Shown: positions 16,075 through 25,653 of the stretch, one piece after another
Position numbering within the stretch: position 1 is the first letter of the stretch
How the letters are laid out: each line of letters starts with the position of its first letter
DNA from: DATILI01 sp035476635
Lineage (GTDB): Bacteria > Pseudomonadota > Gammaproteobacteria > Burkholderiales > Burkholderiaceae_C
Assembly (NCBI GenBank): GCA_035476635.1
Contig: DATILI010000170.1
Coordinates: 1 to 45,520, forward strand
Length of the DNA: 45,520 nt
Direction of reading: 5' to 3'
Notes under the pieces: model-generated
Database searches by the model: none
The model's input: the letters and a program-made list of their open reading frames with translations, nothing else
Told to the model about the DNA's origin: nothing
Program-made: the position numbers and the translations under genes

Positions 16075-16440
16075 ATGGCAGTGAACTACGGCTCCAAGCG
16101 CATCGTCGTTGGCGCGCACTATGGTCTGCGCGACTGGCTCAGCCAGCGCGTCACCGCAGGCCTGATGGCCTTGTTTACCCTGGTCGTGCTGGCCCAGGTG
16201 ATCTTCTCCAAGGGCCCGATCGGCTACGACAAATGGGCCGGCATCTTCGCCAGCCAGTGGATGAAGGTGCTGACCTTCTCCGTCATCGTTGCCCTGCTCT
16301 ACCATGTGTGGGTCGGCATGCGCGATGTCTGGATGGACTACATCAAGCCAGTCGGGGCTCGCCTTTTGCTGCAGATCTTCACCATCGTCTGGCTGGTTGG
16401 CTGCGCCGGCTGGGCCATTCAAGTTCTATGGCGCCTTTGA
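16075..16440 (+). CDS. sdhD: Succinate dehydrogenase membrane anchor subunit
   Basis: A 121-residue anchor with three membrane helices (about 25-45, 62-84 and 93-117). His77 in LLYHVWVGMRDVW is the likely second haem ligand, and the following Asp88-Tyr89 (MDYIKP) matches the quinone-site Asp-Tyr of E. coli SdhD. It follows sdhC by 19 bp with a clear AAGGAG site and precedes sdhA by 30 bp. Confidence 0.93.
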   Translation: MAVNYGSKRIVVGAHYGLRDWLSQRVTAGLMALFTLVVLAQVIFSKGPIGYDKWAGIFASQWMKVLTFSVIVALLYHVWVGMRDVWMDYIKPVGARLLLQIFTIVWLVGCAGWAIQVLWRL

Positions 16441-16470
16441 GCAAACGATAAAGCGTACCGAGACCCCAAG

Positions 16471-18270
16471 ATGAGCTACACCAATCAAAACATCACCAAG
16501 CGCAAGTTCGACGTGGTCATCGTCGGCGCAGGCGGCTCCGGCATGCGCGCTTCGCTGCAACTGGCGCGCGCCGGCCTGAACGTCGCGGTCCTGTCCAAAG
16601 TGTTCCCCACGCGCTCGCACACCGTCGCTGCCCAAGGCGGCATCGGCGCGTCGCTGGGCAACATGTCCGAGGACAACTGGCACTACCATTTCTATGACAC
16701 CGTCAAAGGATCCGACTGGCTCGGCGATCAGGACGCGATCGAATTCATGTGCCAGGAAGCGCCCAAGGTCGTCTATGACCTGGAGCACATGGGCATGCCG
16801 TTCGACCGCAACCCCGATGGCACGATTTACCAGCGCCCGTTCGGCGGCCACACCGCCAACTACGGCGAAAAGCCGGTGCAGCGCGCCTGCGCGGCGGCCG
16901 ACCGCACCGGACACGCGATGCTGCACACGCTGTACCAGCAGAACGTCAAGGCCAAGACCAGCTTCTTCGTCGAGTGGATGGCGCTCGACCTGATCCGCGA
17001 CTCCGAAGGCGACGTGGTCGGCGTGACCGCCCTCGAGATGGAAACCGGCGACCTGCACATCCTGCACGCCAAGACCGTGCTGCTGGCCACCGGCGGCGCC
17101 GGACGGATTTTTGCCGCGTCCACGAATGCCTTCATCAACACCGGTGACGGCCTGGGCATGGCGGCGCGCGCCGGCATTCCGCTGGAAGACATGGAGTTCT
17201 GGCAGTTCCACCCCACCGGCGTGGCCGGTGCCGGCGTGCTGCTGACCGAAGGCTGCCGCGGCGAAGGCGCGATTCTGCTCAACAGCAATGGCGAGCGTTT
17301 CATGGAGCGCTACGCGCCCACCTTGAAGGACCTGGCACCGCGCGACTTCGTCTCGCGCTCGATGGACCAGGAAATCAAGGAAGGCCGCGGCTGCGGTCCC
17401 AACAAGGACTACGTGCTGCTCAAGCTCGACCACCTGGGCGCCGAGACCATCCACAAGCGCCTGCCTTCGGTGTACGAAATCGGCGTGAACTTCGCCAACG
17501 TCGACATCACCAAGGAGCCGATTCCCGTCGTTCCGACCATCCACTACCAGATGGGCGGCGTCCCGACCAATGTGCATGGCCAGGTCGTAGTGCAAAAGGG
17601 CGACGTCCACAACGCCGCGGTCAATGGCCTCTACGCCGTGGGCGAATGCTCCTGCGTGAGCGTGCACGGCGCCAACCGCCTGGGCACCAATTCCCTGCTC
17701 GACCTCCTGGTGTTTGGCCGCGCGGCGGGCAACCACATCGTCGAGTTCGCCAGCAAGACCAAGTCGCACAAGCCGATGCCGGCCGATGCCGCCGAGCAAA
17801 CCCTGGCGCGCCTGAACCGCCTGGACAGCGCGGGCACCGGCGAATATGCGCAGGACGTGGCCAATGACATGCGCGCCAGCATGCAAAAGCATGCCGGCGT
17901 ATTCCGCACGCAGGCCATGATGGACGAAGGCGTCAAGCAGATCGCCGCCCTGCGCGAACGCGTGGCCAATGTCGGGCTGAAAGACCGCTCCAAGGTCTTC
18001 AACACGGCACGCATCGAAGCGCTGGAAGTGGAAAACCTGATCGAATGCGCTCAGGCCACCATCGTGTCCGCCGCCGCGCGGCATGAAAGCCGCGGCGCCC
18101 ACACGGTCGACGACTATGCCGATACGCCCGAGCATCCGAACGGCCGCAACGACGCTGAGTGGCACAAGCACACGCTCTGGTACAGCGAAGGCAACCGCTT
18201 GTCCTACAAGCCGGTCAACATGACACCGCTGACCGTCGAGTCCGTGCCATTGAAGGTCCGCACGTTCTAG
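16471..18270 (+). CDS. sdhA: Succinate dehydrogenase flavoprotein subunit
   Basis: A 599-residue flavoprotein that oxidises succinate to fumarate. The FAD-binding GAGGSGMRA loop is at residues 19-27 and the flavin-linked His50 lies in SHTVAAQGG. The substrate region includes RTGHAM, EGCRGEGAILLN and VHGANRLGTNSLLDLLVFG. Length and motifs agree with the proteobacterial family. Covalent flavinylation would be assisted by SdhE, encoded two genes downstream. Confidence 0.97.
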   Translation: MSYTNQNITKRKFDVVIVGAGGSGMRASLQLARAGLNVAVLSKVFPTRSHTVAAQGGIGASLGNMSEDNWHYHFYDTVKGSDWLGDQDAIEFMCQEAPKVVYDLEHMGMPFDRNPDGTIYQRPFGGHTANYGEKPVQRACAAADRTGHAMLHTLYQQNVKAKTSFFVEWMALDLIRDSEGDVVGVTALEMETGDLHILHAKTVLLATGGAGRIFAASTNAFINTGDGLGMAARAGIPLEDMEFWQFHPTGVAGAGVLLTEGCRGEGAILLNSNGERFMERYAPTLKDLAPRDFVSRSMDQEIKEGRGCGPNKDYVLLKLDHLGAETIHKRLPSVYEIGVNFANVDITKEPIPVVPTIHYQMGGVPTNVHGQVVVQKGDVHNAAVNGLYAVGECSCVSVHGANRLGTNSLLDLLVFGRAAGNHIVEFASKTKSHKPMPADAAEQTLARLNRLDSAGTGEYAQDVANDMRASMQKHAGVFRTQAMMDEGVKQIAALRERVANVGLKDRSKVFNTARIEALEVENLIECAQATIVSAAARHESRGAHTVDDYADTPEHPNGRNDAEWHKHTLWYSEGNRLSYKPVNMTPLTVESVPLKVRTF

Positions 18271-18307
18271 GCCGATCCAGTTAAAACGAATACGAGCAGG
18301 AACCACG

Positions 18308-19012
18308 ATGCAAAAACGCACTTTCCAGATCTACCGCTACGACCCGGACCGCGACGCCAAGCCCTACATGCAGACCATCGAGATCGAACTCGACGGCAGC
18401 GAGCGCATGCTGCTGGACGCGCTGATGAAGCTCAAGGCGCAAGACCCGACGCTGTCGTTCCGCCGCTCTTGCCGCGAAGGCGTTTGCGGCTCGGACGCGA
18501 TGAACATCAACGGCAAGAACGGCCTGGCGTGCCTGACCAACATGCGCACGCTGAAGGACCCGATCGTGCTCAAGCCGCTGCCCGGCCTGCCGGTGATCCG
18601 CGACCTGATCGTGGACATGACGCAGTTCTTCAAGCAGTACAACTCGATCAAGCCCTACCTCGTCAACGACAACGTTCCGCCCGAAAAAGAGCGCCTGCAG
18701 TCGCCCGAGGAGCGCGAAGAGCTCAATGGCCTGTACGAGTGCATCCTGTGCGCGAGCTGCTCCACCAGCTGCCCCAGCTTCTGGTGGAACCCGGACAAGT
18801 TCGTCGGCCCGGCCGGCTTGCTGCAGGCCTACCGCTTTATCGCCGATAGCCGCGACGAAGCCACGGCCGATCGGCTGGACAACCTGGAAGATCCCTATCG
18901 CCTGTTCCGCTGCCACACCATCATGAACTGTGTGGACGTTTGCCCCAAGGGCCTGAACCCGACGATGGCGATTGGAAAAATCAAGGAAATGATGGTTCTG
19001 CGCACCGTCTGA
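18308..19012 (+). CDS. sdhB: Succinate dehydrogenase iron-sulfur subunit
   Basis: A 234-residue subunit carrying three iron-sulfur clusters. The 2Fe-2S ligands are Cys55, Cys60, Asp63 and Cys75, the same pattern with one aspartate as in E. coli. The ferredoxin-like part has Cys145, Cys148, Cys151 and Cys155, then Cys202, Cys208 and Cys212 for the 4Fe-4S and 3Fe-4S clusters. It transfers electrons from SdhA to quinone at SdhCD. An AGGA site precedes the ATG. Confidence 0.97.
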   Translation: MQKRTFQIYRYDPDRDAKPYMQTIEIELDGSERMLLDALMKLKAQDPTLSFRRSCREGVCGSDAMNINGKNGLACLTNMRTLKDPIVLKPLPGLPVIRDLIVDMTQFFKQYNSIKPYLVNDNVPPEKERLQSPEEREELNGLYECILCASCSTSCPSFWWNPDKFVGPAGLLQAYRFIADSRDEATADRLDNLEDPYRLFRCHTIMNCVDVCPKGLNPTMAIGKIKEMMVLRTV

Positions 19013-19023
19013 GGATGCAGAAA

Positions 19024-19302
19024 ATGGCCGTGGCCGGAGAACTGATTGACGAGCGAGCCCTAAGCAAGCTGAAGTGGCGCTGCCGCCGCGGCTTGCTGGA
19101 AAACGACCTGTTCATCGAAAGGTTCTTCAAGCGCTACGAGCCGACCCTTACCGTCAAGCAATCGCAAGCTTTGGGCGCTTTAATGGACCTGAGCGACAAC
19201 GACCTGCTGGACCTGCACCTGGGGCGCAAGCCGCTTGGCGAAGTAAGCGCGGAACTGGATAGTGAAGATGTACGAGAAGTTTTGAAAATGCTGAAAGGGT
19301 AA
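19024..19302 (+). CDS. sdhE: FAD assembly factor SdhE
   Basis: A 92-residue SdhE (YgfY/Sdh5 family), which promotes covalent attachment of FAD to SdhA. The signature RGLLEND lies near residue 22 and carries the RGxxE motif that contacts SdhA. The rest is the expected small helical bundle (DLFIERFF, LSDNDLLDLHLG). I chose ATG 19024 because a GAGG site (19011-19014) is spaced nine bases before it; ATG 19015 is also in frame but abuts that site. It lies directly between sdhB and gltA, a common proteobacterial arrangement. Confidence 0.92.
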   Translation: MAVAGELIDERALSKLKWRCRRGLLENDLFIERFFKRYEPTLTVKQSQALGALMDLSDNDLLDLHLGRKPLGEVSAELDSEDVREVLKMLKG

Positions 19303-19304
19303 TC

Positions 19305-20615
19305 ATGAAACTCGCTGACAACAAAGCCACTCTGTCGTTCAGTAACGGCAGCCCCAGTGTCGATCTGCCGGTATACCACGGCACTGTCGGCCCGGATGTG
19401 ATCGACATCCGCAAGCTGTACGCCCAGACCGGCATGTTCACCTACGACCCGGGCTTCCTGTCCACGGCGGCGTGCCAGTCGGCCATCACCTACATCGATG
19501 GCGACAAGGGCGAATTGCTGTACCGCGGCTACCCCATCGACCAACTCGCGGTGAACTGCGACTTTCTCGAAACCTGCCATCTGCTGCTGTACGGCGAGCT
19601 GCCCAACGCAACGCAAAAGACAGACTTCACCAAGCTCGTGACCAACCACACCATGGTTAACGAGCAGATGCAGTTCTTCCTGCGCGGTTTCCGCCGCGAC
19701 GCGCACCCGATGGCGGTGCTGACCGGCCTGGTCGGCGGCCTCTCGGCCTTCTACCATGACAGCACGGACATCAACAATCCGGAACACCGCGAAATCGCCG
19801 CGATCCGCCTGATCGCCAAGATGCCCACGCTGGTGGCCATGGCCTACAAGTACAGCATCGGCCAGCCCTACATGTACCCGAAGAACTCGCTGAGCTATGC
19901 CGGCAACTTCATGCACATGATGTTCGCCACGCCCTGCGAAGAGTACAAGGTCAGCCCGGTGATCGAGAAGGCACTGGACCGCATCTTCATCCTGCATGCC
20001 GACCACGAGCAAAATGCTTCGACCTCCACGGTGCGCCTGTGCGGCTCGTCCGGTACCAACCCGTTTGCCGCCATCGCGGCCGGCGTGGCCTGCCTCTGGG
20101 GCCCGGCGCACGGCGGCGCGAATGAAGCCTGCCTGAACATGCTGGAAGACATCCAGAAGATGGGTGGCGTGGCCAAGGTCGGCCAGTTCATGGAGCAGGT
20201 CAAGGACAAGAACTCGGGCGTGCGCCTGATGGGCTTTGGCCACCGCGTATACAAGAACTACGACCCGCGCGCCAAGCTCATGCAGGAAACCTGCAAGGAA
20301 GTGCTGGCCGAGCTGGGCCTGGAAAACGACCCTCTCTTCAAGCTGGCCATGGCCCTGGAAAAGATCGCCCTGGAAGACGACTATTTCGTGCAGCGCAAGC
20401 TCTACCCGAACGTGGACTTCTACTCCGGCATCGTGCAGCGCGCCATCGGCATCCCGGTGAGCCTGTTCACCGCGATCTTCGCGCTGGCCCGCACCGTCGG
20501 CTGGATTGCCCAGCTGAACGAAATGATCGGCGACCCCGAGTACAAGATCGGCCGTCCGCGCCAGCTGTTCAACGGTTCCACGCAACGCGACGTCAAGCCC
20601 ATCGCCCAGCGCTGA
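19305..20615 (+). CDS. gltA: Citrate synthase, type II
   Basis: A 436-residue hexameric-type citrate synthase, which condenses oxaloacetate with acetyl-CoA. Active-site motifs are HADHEQNASTSTVR, GPAHGGANEAC and GFGHRVYKNYDPRA; the C-terminal NGSTQRDVKPI is also conserved. It begins two bases after the sdhE stop, and its transcript ends at a strong terminator 15 bp downstream. With mdh and acnB across the regulatory region, this window encodes oxaloacetate formation, citrate formation and citrate isomerisation. Confidence 0.97.
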   Translation: MKLADNKATLSFSNGSPSVDLPVYHGTVGPDVIDIRKLYAQTGMFTYDPGFLSTAACQSAITYIDGDKGELLYRGYPIDQLAVNCDFLETCHLLLYGELPNATQKTDFTKLVTNHTMVNEQMQFFLRGFRRDAHPMAVLTGLVGGLSAFYHDSTDINNPEHREIAAIRLIAKMPTLVAMAYKYSIGQPYMYPKNSLSYAGNFMHMMFATPCEEYKVSPVIEKALDRIFILHADHEQNASTSTVRLCGSSGTNPFAAIAAGVACLWGPAHGGANEACLNMLEDIQKMGGVAKVGQFMEQVKDKNSGVRLMGFGHRVYKNYDPRAKLMQETCKEVLAELGLENDPLFKLAMALEKIALEDDYFVQRKLYPNVDFYSGIVQRAIGIPVSLFTAIFALARTVGWIAQLNEMIGDPEYKIGRPRQLFNGSTQRDVKPIAQR

Positions 20616-20630
20616 GCAAGACAGCAAGGA

Positions 20631-20661
20631 AAAAGCCCCGGCCGCGTGCCGGGGCTTTTTT
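20631..20661. terminator. Bidirectional intrinsic terminator after gltA
   Basis: AAAAGCCCCGGC (20631-20642) pairs perfectly with GCCGGGGCTTTT (20648-20659) across a five-base loop, followed by further T residues. It separates the sdh-gltA run from the converging ABC transporter operon and has A and T runs suited to both strands. Confidence 0.9.
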
Positions 20662-20663
20662 GT

Positions 20664-22298
20664 TTACGCCGCCGCCACTTCATCCAGCTCGGCCAGCAGG
20701 TCGGCCGTGGTCGCGGCCTTGAGCAGCTCGCGCGTGTAGTCCTGCTGCGGCCGGTCGAAGATGTCGGCCACGCTGCCCTCCTCCACGATCTTGCCGCCAT
20801 TCATCACGATGATGCGGTCGGCAATTTCAGACACCACCGCGAGGTTGTGCGAGATGAACATGCAGGCAAAACCGCGCTCGGCCTGCAGCCGCTTGAACAA
20901 GGTCAGCACCTGCTTCTGGATGGTCATGTCCAGCGCCGAGACAGGTTCGTCTGCCACCACGAAGGCAGGCTTGCGCACCAGAGCCCGCGCAATCGCCACG
21001 CGCTGGCGCTGGCCGCCGGAAAGCGCGTGCGGGTAGCGATCGGCAAATCCGGCCAGGCCCACTTCCTGAAGCATCTCCTCGACCTGTTTCGCCAACGCGT
21101 TGCGCGAAAGCGGCGGCCCATGAAGCAAAGGTTCGGCGACGATCTCGCCCACTTTCTGGCGTGGATCGAGCGAAGAGTACGGGTCCTGGAACACGAGCTG
21201 GCAATCCAGGCGGAATTCGCGCCGCTGCACGGCGCTCGCGCCCTTCAACGTGGCGCCTCGAAAATGCACCTCGCCACCGGCCAGCGGCAAGAGGCCGAGC
21301 ATGGCGCGACCCAGGGTCGTCTTGCCCGAGCCTGAACCGCCCACCACCGCAACCGCCTCGCCGGGACGGATGGAGAGCGACACGCCCTGCACCGCCAGCT
21401 TGGCCGCGGCGCGCGAGAAAAAACCGCCCCCCGTGCCGGGAAAGCTGACGAAGACATTGCGCGCCTCGATCAACGGGGCTTGCACCGCCAGTGGCGGGCG
21501 GCTGCCGCTGCGCTGCGGCAGCGCATCGATCAGGCTGCGTGTGTACGGCTGTCGCGGCGCGGTAAGCACTTCGCGCACCGCACCACTCTCGACCAAGCGC
21601 CCTTTTTCCAGCACCACCACCGATTGCGCGTAGCGCGCCACCAGCCCCAGGTCGTGCGTGATCAGCAGCACGGCCGTGCCCTCGGTGCGGGTCAGCTCGG
21701 CCATGATCTCCATCACCTCGCGCTGGCTCAAGGAATCCAGCGCCGTGGTCGGCTCGTCGGCAATCAGGAGCTCGGGCTTGAGCAACATCACGGACGCCAG
21801 CATGATGCGCTGGCGCATGCCGCCGGAGAACTGGTGCGGATGCGCGGCCAGGCAACGCAGTGGGTCGGCAATCTGCACCCGCCGCAACATATCCACGGCG
21901 CGCCGGCGCGCTTCATCCACCGTGATTTTTTCGTGCAGCAGCAATCCTTCGCAAAGCTGTTCGCCCACCGTCATCGCCGGATTGAGCGAGACCATCGGCT
22001 CCTGGAACACCATGCCCACCACGCTGCCACGCAGCGCACGCATCTGTGCGGGGTTCAAGCCGCCGGTGTCCCGCCCCTGCAGCAAGATCGCCCCGCCGGC
22101 GTGCCGCACCTGCGGCGGCAGCAACTGCAGGATGGCACGCCCAGCCATGGTCTTGCCGCTGCCCGATTCCCCAACGAGCGCGACCACCTGGCCCGGCGCC
22201 ACATTAAACGAAACAGCATCAAGAATCGGCGTGGCCTGCGGCCCACGCAACGTGAGCTCGCGCACGGAAAGAAGCGGTTGATTCTGGTTTGTGCTCAT
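20664..22298 (-). CDS. Peptide-type ABC transporter, fused double ATPase
   Basis: A 544-residue protein made of two complete ATPase domains of the DppD and DppF kind, as in GsiA. The first domain has Walker A GESGSGKT at residues 43-50, signature FSGGMRQRI and Walker B LLIADEPTTALD. The second has GGSGSGKTT, LSGGQRQRVAIARAL and FVVADEPVSALD. Both nucleotide sites look intact. It energises import of a di/oligopeptide or similar small amide through the two permeases encoded just upstream on the same strand. I chose ATG 22298, one base after the upstream permease stop; a longer open frame upstream overlaps that permease and is not supported. The gene ends two bases from the gltA terminator. Confidence 0.93.
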   Translation of the reverse strand: MSTNQNQPLLSVRELTLRGPQATPILDAVSFNVAPGQVVALVGESGSGKTMAGRAILQLLPPQVRHAGGAILLQGRDTGGLNPAQMRALRGSVVGMVFQEPMVSLNPAMTVGEQLCEGLLLHEKITVDEARRRAVDMLRRVQIADPLRCLAAHPHQFSGGMRQRIMLASVMLLKPELLIADEPTTALDSLSQREVMEIMAELTRTEGTAVLLITHDLGLVARYAQSVVVLEKGRLVESGAVREVLTAPRQPYTRSLIDALPQRSGSRPPLAVQAPLIEARNVFVSFPGTGGGFFSRAAAKLAVQGVSLSIRPGEAVAVVGGSGSGKTTLGRAMLGLLPLAGGEVHFRGATLKGASAVQRREFRLDCQLVFQDPYSSLDPRQKVGEIVAEPLLHGPPLSRNALAKQVEEMLQEVGLAGFADRYPHALSGGQRQRVAIARALVRKPAFVVADEPVSALDMTIQKQVLTLFKRLQAERGFACMFISHNLAVVSEIADRIIVMNGGKIVEEGSVADIFDRPQQDYTRELLKAATTADLLAELDEVAAA

Positions 22299-22299
22299 A

Positions 22300-23112
22300 T
22301 CAACGATGCTCCATTCGAGGGTCAAGCCAATCACGTAGTGCATCACCCAACAGGTTGACGCCCAGCAGCGTGACGGCGATGCACACGCCCGGCGCAATGC
22401 CGAGCCAGGCGGCCGATTCGATATAAGGGCGCCCGGACGACAGCATGTTGCCCCAGGTCGGCGCCGGCGGCGGCACGCCCAGGCCCAGGAAGCTCAAGGC
22501 GCTCTCGGACAGGATGACCCAGCCGAACATCGAAGTGGCCAGCACCACTAGGGGCGCAACACAATTGGGCAGGATGTGGCAGAACACCGTGCGCAGGCCG
22601 GAGTTGCCGATGACTCTTGAGGCCTCGATGTATTCCTTCTCGCGCAGGGACAGCACCGTGCCGCGCACCAGGCGCACGGCAGTCGGCGCATAGGCCAGGC
22701 CGAGCGCCAGGATGATGCCGTACTTGTTCGCGCCCAGGATCACCATGACCCCGAGTGCCAGCAAGATGCCGGGAAAAGCCAGCAGCGCATCGTTGACGAC
22801 CATCAGCACGCGATCGACGAAGCCGCGAAAGTAACCCGCGACCAGGCCCAGCACGATGCCCAGCAGCAGCGCCACCAGCACGGTGAGGGCGGCCACCAGC
22901 AAGCTGGTGCCGGCGCCGGCCATGAGGCGCGAAAGCACGTCGCGGCCGAATTCGTCGGTGCCCAGCAGGTATTGCGCCGAGGGAGGATTGAGCCGCAGCT
23001 TGAGGTTCAGGCCCAGCGGGTTGTAGGGTGTCCAGACGATGGACAACAGGGCCATGGCGGCGATCAGCGTCACCAAGGTCCCGCCGAGCAAGGCATTTGC
23101 GCGAAGCTTCAT
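22300..23112 (-). CDS. Peptide-type ABC transporter permease, DppC-like
   Basis: A 270-residue inner-membrane permease of the DppC/OppC family. It has an N-terminal helix, the family segment YLLGTDEFGRDVLSRLMAGA, further membrane helices, and the EAA loop (EYIEASRVIGNSGLRTVFCHILPN is its region) that docks on the ATPase. The start at 23112 overlaps the stop of the DppB-like gene (ATGA); the same frame is open much further upstream, but that part lies antiparallel in coding quality and overlaps the DppB-like gene. It forms a heterodimeric channel with the DppB-like protein. Confidence 0.92.
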   Translation of the reverse strand: MKLRANALLGGTLVTLIAAMALLSIVWTPYNPLGLNLKLRLNPPSAQYLLGTDEFGRDVLSRLMAGAGTSLLVAALTVLVALLLGIVLGLVAGYFRGFVDRVLMVVNDALLAFPGILLALGVMVILGANKYGIILALGLAYAPTAVRLVRGTVLSLREKEYIEASRVIGNSGLRTVFCHILPNCVAPLVVLATSMFGWVILSESALSFLGLGVPPPAPTWGNMLSSGRPYIESAAWLGIAPGVCIAVTLLGVNLLGDALRDWLDPRMEHR

Positions 23113-24065
23113 GATGCGGACACCCGAGGATCGAAGAGCGGATAACAAAGGTCCACCACGAGGTTGACCACCACATAGATAAGCGCGGTAAACAGCAGGC
23201 AGCCCTGCACCACGGGATAGTCGCGCGCAAAGATTCCGTCCACCAGCAAACGGCCGAGGCCGGGCAAGGTGAACACGGTTTCCAGCACCGCGATGCCGCC
23301 CAGCAAATTGCCCAGCACCAGTCCGATCAGGGTCCAGGTCGGCGCGAATGCATTGGGCAGAACGTGGCGCAACAGCACGCGCCGCTCGGACAAGCCCTTG
23401 GCCCGCGCATGCGTGACGTACTCCAGTCGCAGCGTTTCGATGGCACTGGCGCGGGCCATGCGCGTGAGCACGCCCATCTCGATGAGCGTGAGCGTGATGG
23501 TCGGCAGCACCAAAAAGGAAATCGCCGCCCGCCAGTCCTGCGCGAAAGGCACATAGCCCACCACCGGCACCCAGCCGAGCTTGAGTCCGACAAAAAGCAG
23601 CAGCAGCAAGCCCAGCCAGAAGCTCGGGATGGACAGGAAGAACGTGGCGCCGGCCACCACCATGGTGTCGGCCACGCTGTTTTGCTTCCATGCGGCGTAG
23701 AGCCCGGCCGGAACAGCCAGCAAGGCGGCCAGCGCCACGGCCACCAGGACGATGGCCGCGCTGACCTGAAAGCGCTCCAGCAGCAGCGGCAGCACGGCCT
23801 CGCCGCTGGTGATGGAGTTGCCCAGATCGCCGCGCGCGACCTGCGCCAGCCAATAGGCGAACTGCACGTGGATCGGGTGGTCCAATCCGTATTGCGCGCG
23901 CAGGCCTGCGAGTTGCTCGGGCGTGGCGCTGTCGCCAAGTATCAACAGGGCCGGGTCGCCCGGGATCAAGCGCATCAGCGCAAAGACCAGCAGGCCAACC
24001 AGGAACAGCGTTGGCAGCGTCCAAAGGACGCGCCTGCCAACGTAGGCATAGAGCGAGGAAGACAT
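23109..24065 (-). CDS. Peptide-type ABC transporter permease, DppB-like
   Basis: A 318-residue permease of the DppB/OppB family. The N-terminus RVLWTLPTLFLVGLLVF is followed by RLIPGDPA and LGLDHP-like segments typical of the family (here YGLDHPIHVQFAYWL). Six membrane helices are visible, with the EAA loop EYVTHARAKGLSERRVLLRH. It starts 19 bp after the binding-protein gene and overlaps the DppC-like gene by ATGA, so the transporter is one operon. Confidence 0.93.
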   Translation of the reverse strand: MSSSLYAYVGRRVLWTLPTLFLVGLLVFALMRLIPGDPALLILGDSATPEQLAGLRAQYGLDHPIHVQFAYWLAQVARGDLGNSITSGEAVLPLLLERFQVSAAIVLVAVALAALLAVPAGLYAAWKQNSVADTMVVAGATFFLSIPSFWLGLLLLLFVGLKLGWVPVVGYVPFAQDWRAAISFLVLPTITLTLIEMGVLTRMARASAIETLRLEYVTHARAKGLSERRVLLRHVLPNAFAPTWTLIGLVLGNLLGGIAVLETVFTLPGLGRLLVDGIFARDYPVVQGCLLFTALIYVVVNLVVDLCYPLFDPRVSAS

Positions 24066-24084
24066 GAAGCGCTGTGGCCGGGGC

Positions 24085-25653
24085 TTATTGCGAACGCAGG
24101 CTCACGCCCCAGACGCGCGGCGTGCCGAGCGCCCAGCCCTTGTAGCCGTTCACATACTGTAGGGCGCCGCTGGTGTTGACGGCCGAGTACATGAACACCG
24201 CCGGCACATCCTCGCGCATCTTCATTTCCAGTTTGTCGAACAGCGCCTGGCGCTGGGCACGGTCGGTCAATTCCATGCTCTTCGAAATCATCTCGAGGCC
24301 TTCCGGGTTGTCCCAGACCTTGCGCGGTTGTTTTTCCTTCACGCCGCTGACCATTTCAAAGGAAAGCGACGGGTCCAGCCGCGAGGAATAGGTGAACGCC
24401 ATGGCCTGGTAGTCGCCCTTGCTGTAGCGGTCCAGCAAGGTGGCCCACTCCAGCACTTCGACATCCATCTTGATACCGGCCTCCTGGGCCATTGCCTGGC
24501 TCAGCACCGCGATATTGAAGACGCTGTTGTAGCGCTTGGTCGCCAGTAGCTTGATGGGCTGGCCCTTGTAGCCTGCCTCTGCCAGCAGCTTCCTGGCCTG
24601 GGCCAGGTCGCGTTTGGGCAGGGCCGCCTGCGGCGCCTTGTAATAGCTGCTGGGCGACGGGATGACCGAGCGGCTGGGCTTGGCGTTGCCGGTGGTCACG
24701 GTGGCCACCAACTCGGGCAGATCCATGGACAGCGCAATCGCGCGGCGAATGCGCGGGTCCTTCAGCAGCGGGTCGCGCGTCTGGAACAGCAGGCCCTGCA
24801 TATCCATGGTCGCGGCCGATTCCAGCTTGATGTCCTTGCGGCCTTTGTACTCGGCCATGTCTTCATCGTTGATGTCCGGGTTCAGGTCGATGCCGCCGGA
24901 CAGCAGCGCGGCCTTGGCCGCCGAGGTGTCGGGGATGACGACGAAGCGCACTTTGGCCACCTCGGCGGCTTTGTTGCCGGTGTTGCCGTCGCGCTTGCCC
25001 GGCAGCGCCGAATAGGCTTCGTTGCGCGCCAGCTCGATGTACTGGCCGCGCTTCCATTCGCCGAACTTGAACGGCCCCGTCGCCACCGGTTCACGCCACT
25101 TGCCGTCGGCATCGAGCGAACTGCGGTGATAGATGCCGGTGCTGCCGCAATCGGTGCGCGCCATGGTGGCCAGGAACAGCGCAGAAGGTTTTTCCAGTGT
25201 GAAGACCACGGTAGACGCATCCTTGGCCTCGGCCTTGACCACCTTGGACAAGCCCCGGCCATCGAACTCGGTCAGGCAACGCCAGTTGTTCTCGGGCTTC
25301 ATGTAGCGGTTCCAGGCGAACAGCACGTCGTCGGCCGTGAGCGGCGCGCCATTGTGGAACTTCAGGCCCTGGCGCAATTTGAAGGTGTAGGTCTTGCCGT
25401 CGGGCGACACGTCCACCGACTGGGCCAGCAACGGGCCCACCGAGGTGTCTTCACGGTACGCGACCAGCCCTTCCACCATGTGCATCATCACGCCGTCCGT
25501 ATTGGAATCGCGGTTCAGGCCGGGGTCGGTGGAGCGAATGTCTGCATTCAGCCGCACGCGCAGCATATTGGCCTGCGGCTGGGCCAGCGCGCCAGCGGCC
25601 AGGCAGCAACCGAGCAGTACAAGGGCCAGGTGGTGAATCGACTTTGTGTTCAT
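24085..25653 (-). CDS. Peptide-type ABC transporter substrate-binding protein (SBP family 5)
   Basis: A 522-residue periplasmic binding protein of the DppA/OppA family. The signal peptide (about 1-25) ends AGALA before Q. The mature part carries the family pattern LDPGLNRDSNTD-like opening (here STDPGLNRDS), LVAYREDTSVGPLLAQS, KFHNGAPLTADDVLFAWNR and the later GYKGQPIKLL. It determines which substrate is delivered to the importer; sequence alone does not reveal the ligand. ATG 25653 overlaps the stop of the C45 hydrolase gene (ATGA), tying uptake to intracellular hydrolysis. The double cysteine in the signal peptide core is not a convincing lipobox. Confidence 0.92.
   Translation of the reverse strand: MNTKSIHHLALVLLGCCLAAGALAQPQANMLRVRLNADIRSTDPGLNRDSNTDGVMMHMVEGLVAYREDTSVGPLLAQSVDVSPDGKTYTFKLRQGLKFHNGAPLTADDVLFAWNRYMKPENNWRCLTEFDGRGLSKVVKAEAKDASTVVFTLEKPSALFLATMARTDCGSTGIYHRSSLDADGKWREPVATGPFKFGEWKRGQYIELARNEAYSALPGKRDGNTGNKAAEVAKVRFVVIPDTSAAKAALLSGGIDLNPDINDEDMAEYKGRKDIKLESAATMDMQGLLFQTRDPLLKDPRIRRAIALSMDLPELVATVTTGNAKPSRSVIPSPSSYYKAPQAALPKRDLAQARKLLAEAGYKGQPIKLLATKRYNSVFNIAVLSQAMAQEAGIKMDVEVLEWATLLDRYSKGDYQAMAFTYSSRLDPSLSFEMVSGVKEKQPRKVWDNPEGLEMISKSMELTDRAQRQALFDKLEMKMREDVPAVFMYSAVNTSGALQYVNGYKGWALGTPRVWGVSLRSQ

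Noticed and set aside
16426..18321. A 631-codon minus-strand frame antisense to sdhA
   Set aside because: sdhA is certain by motifs; the antisense frame is His/Val/Gly-rich shadow sequence.
23113..24024. Upstream in-frame extension of the DppC-like permease to 574 codons
   Set aside because: The extension overlaps the DppB-like gene in another frame and has shadow composition; ATG 23112 overlaps the dppB stop and matches the family start.
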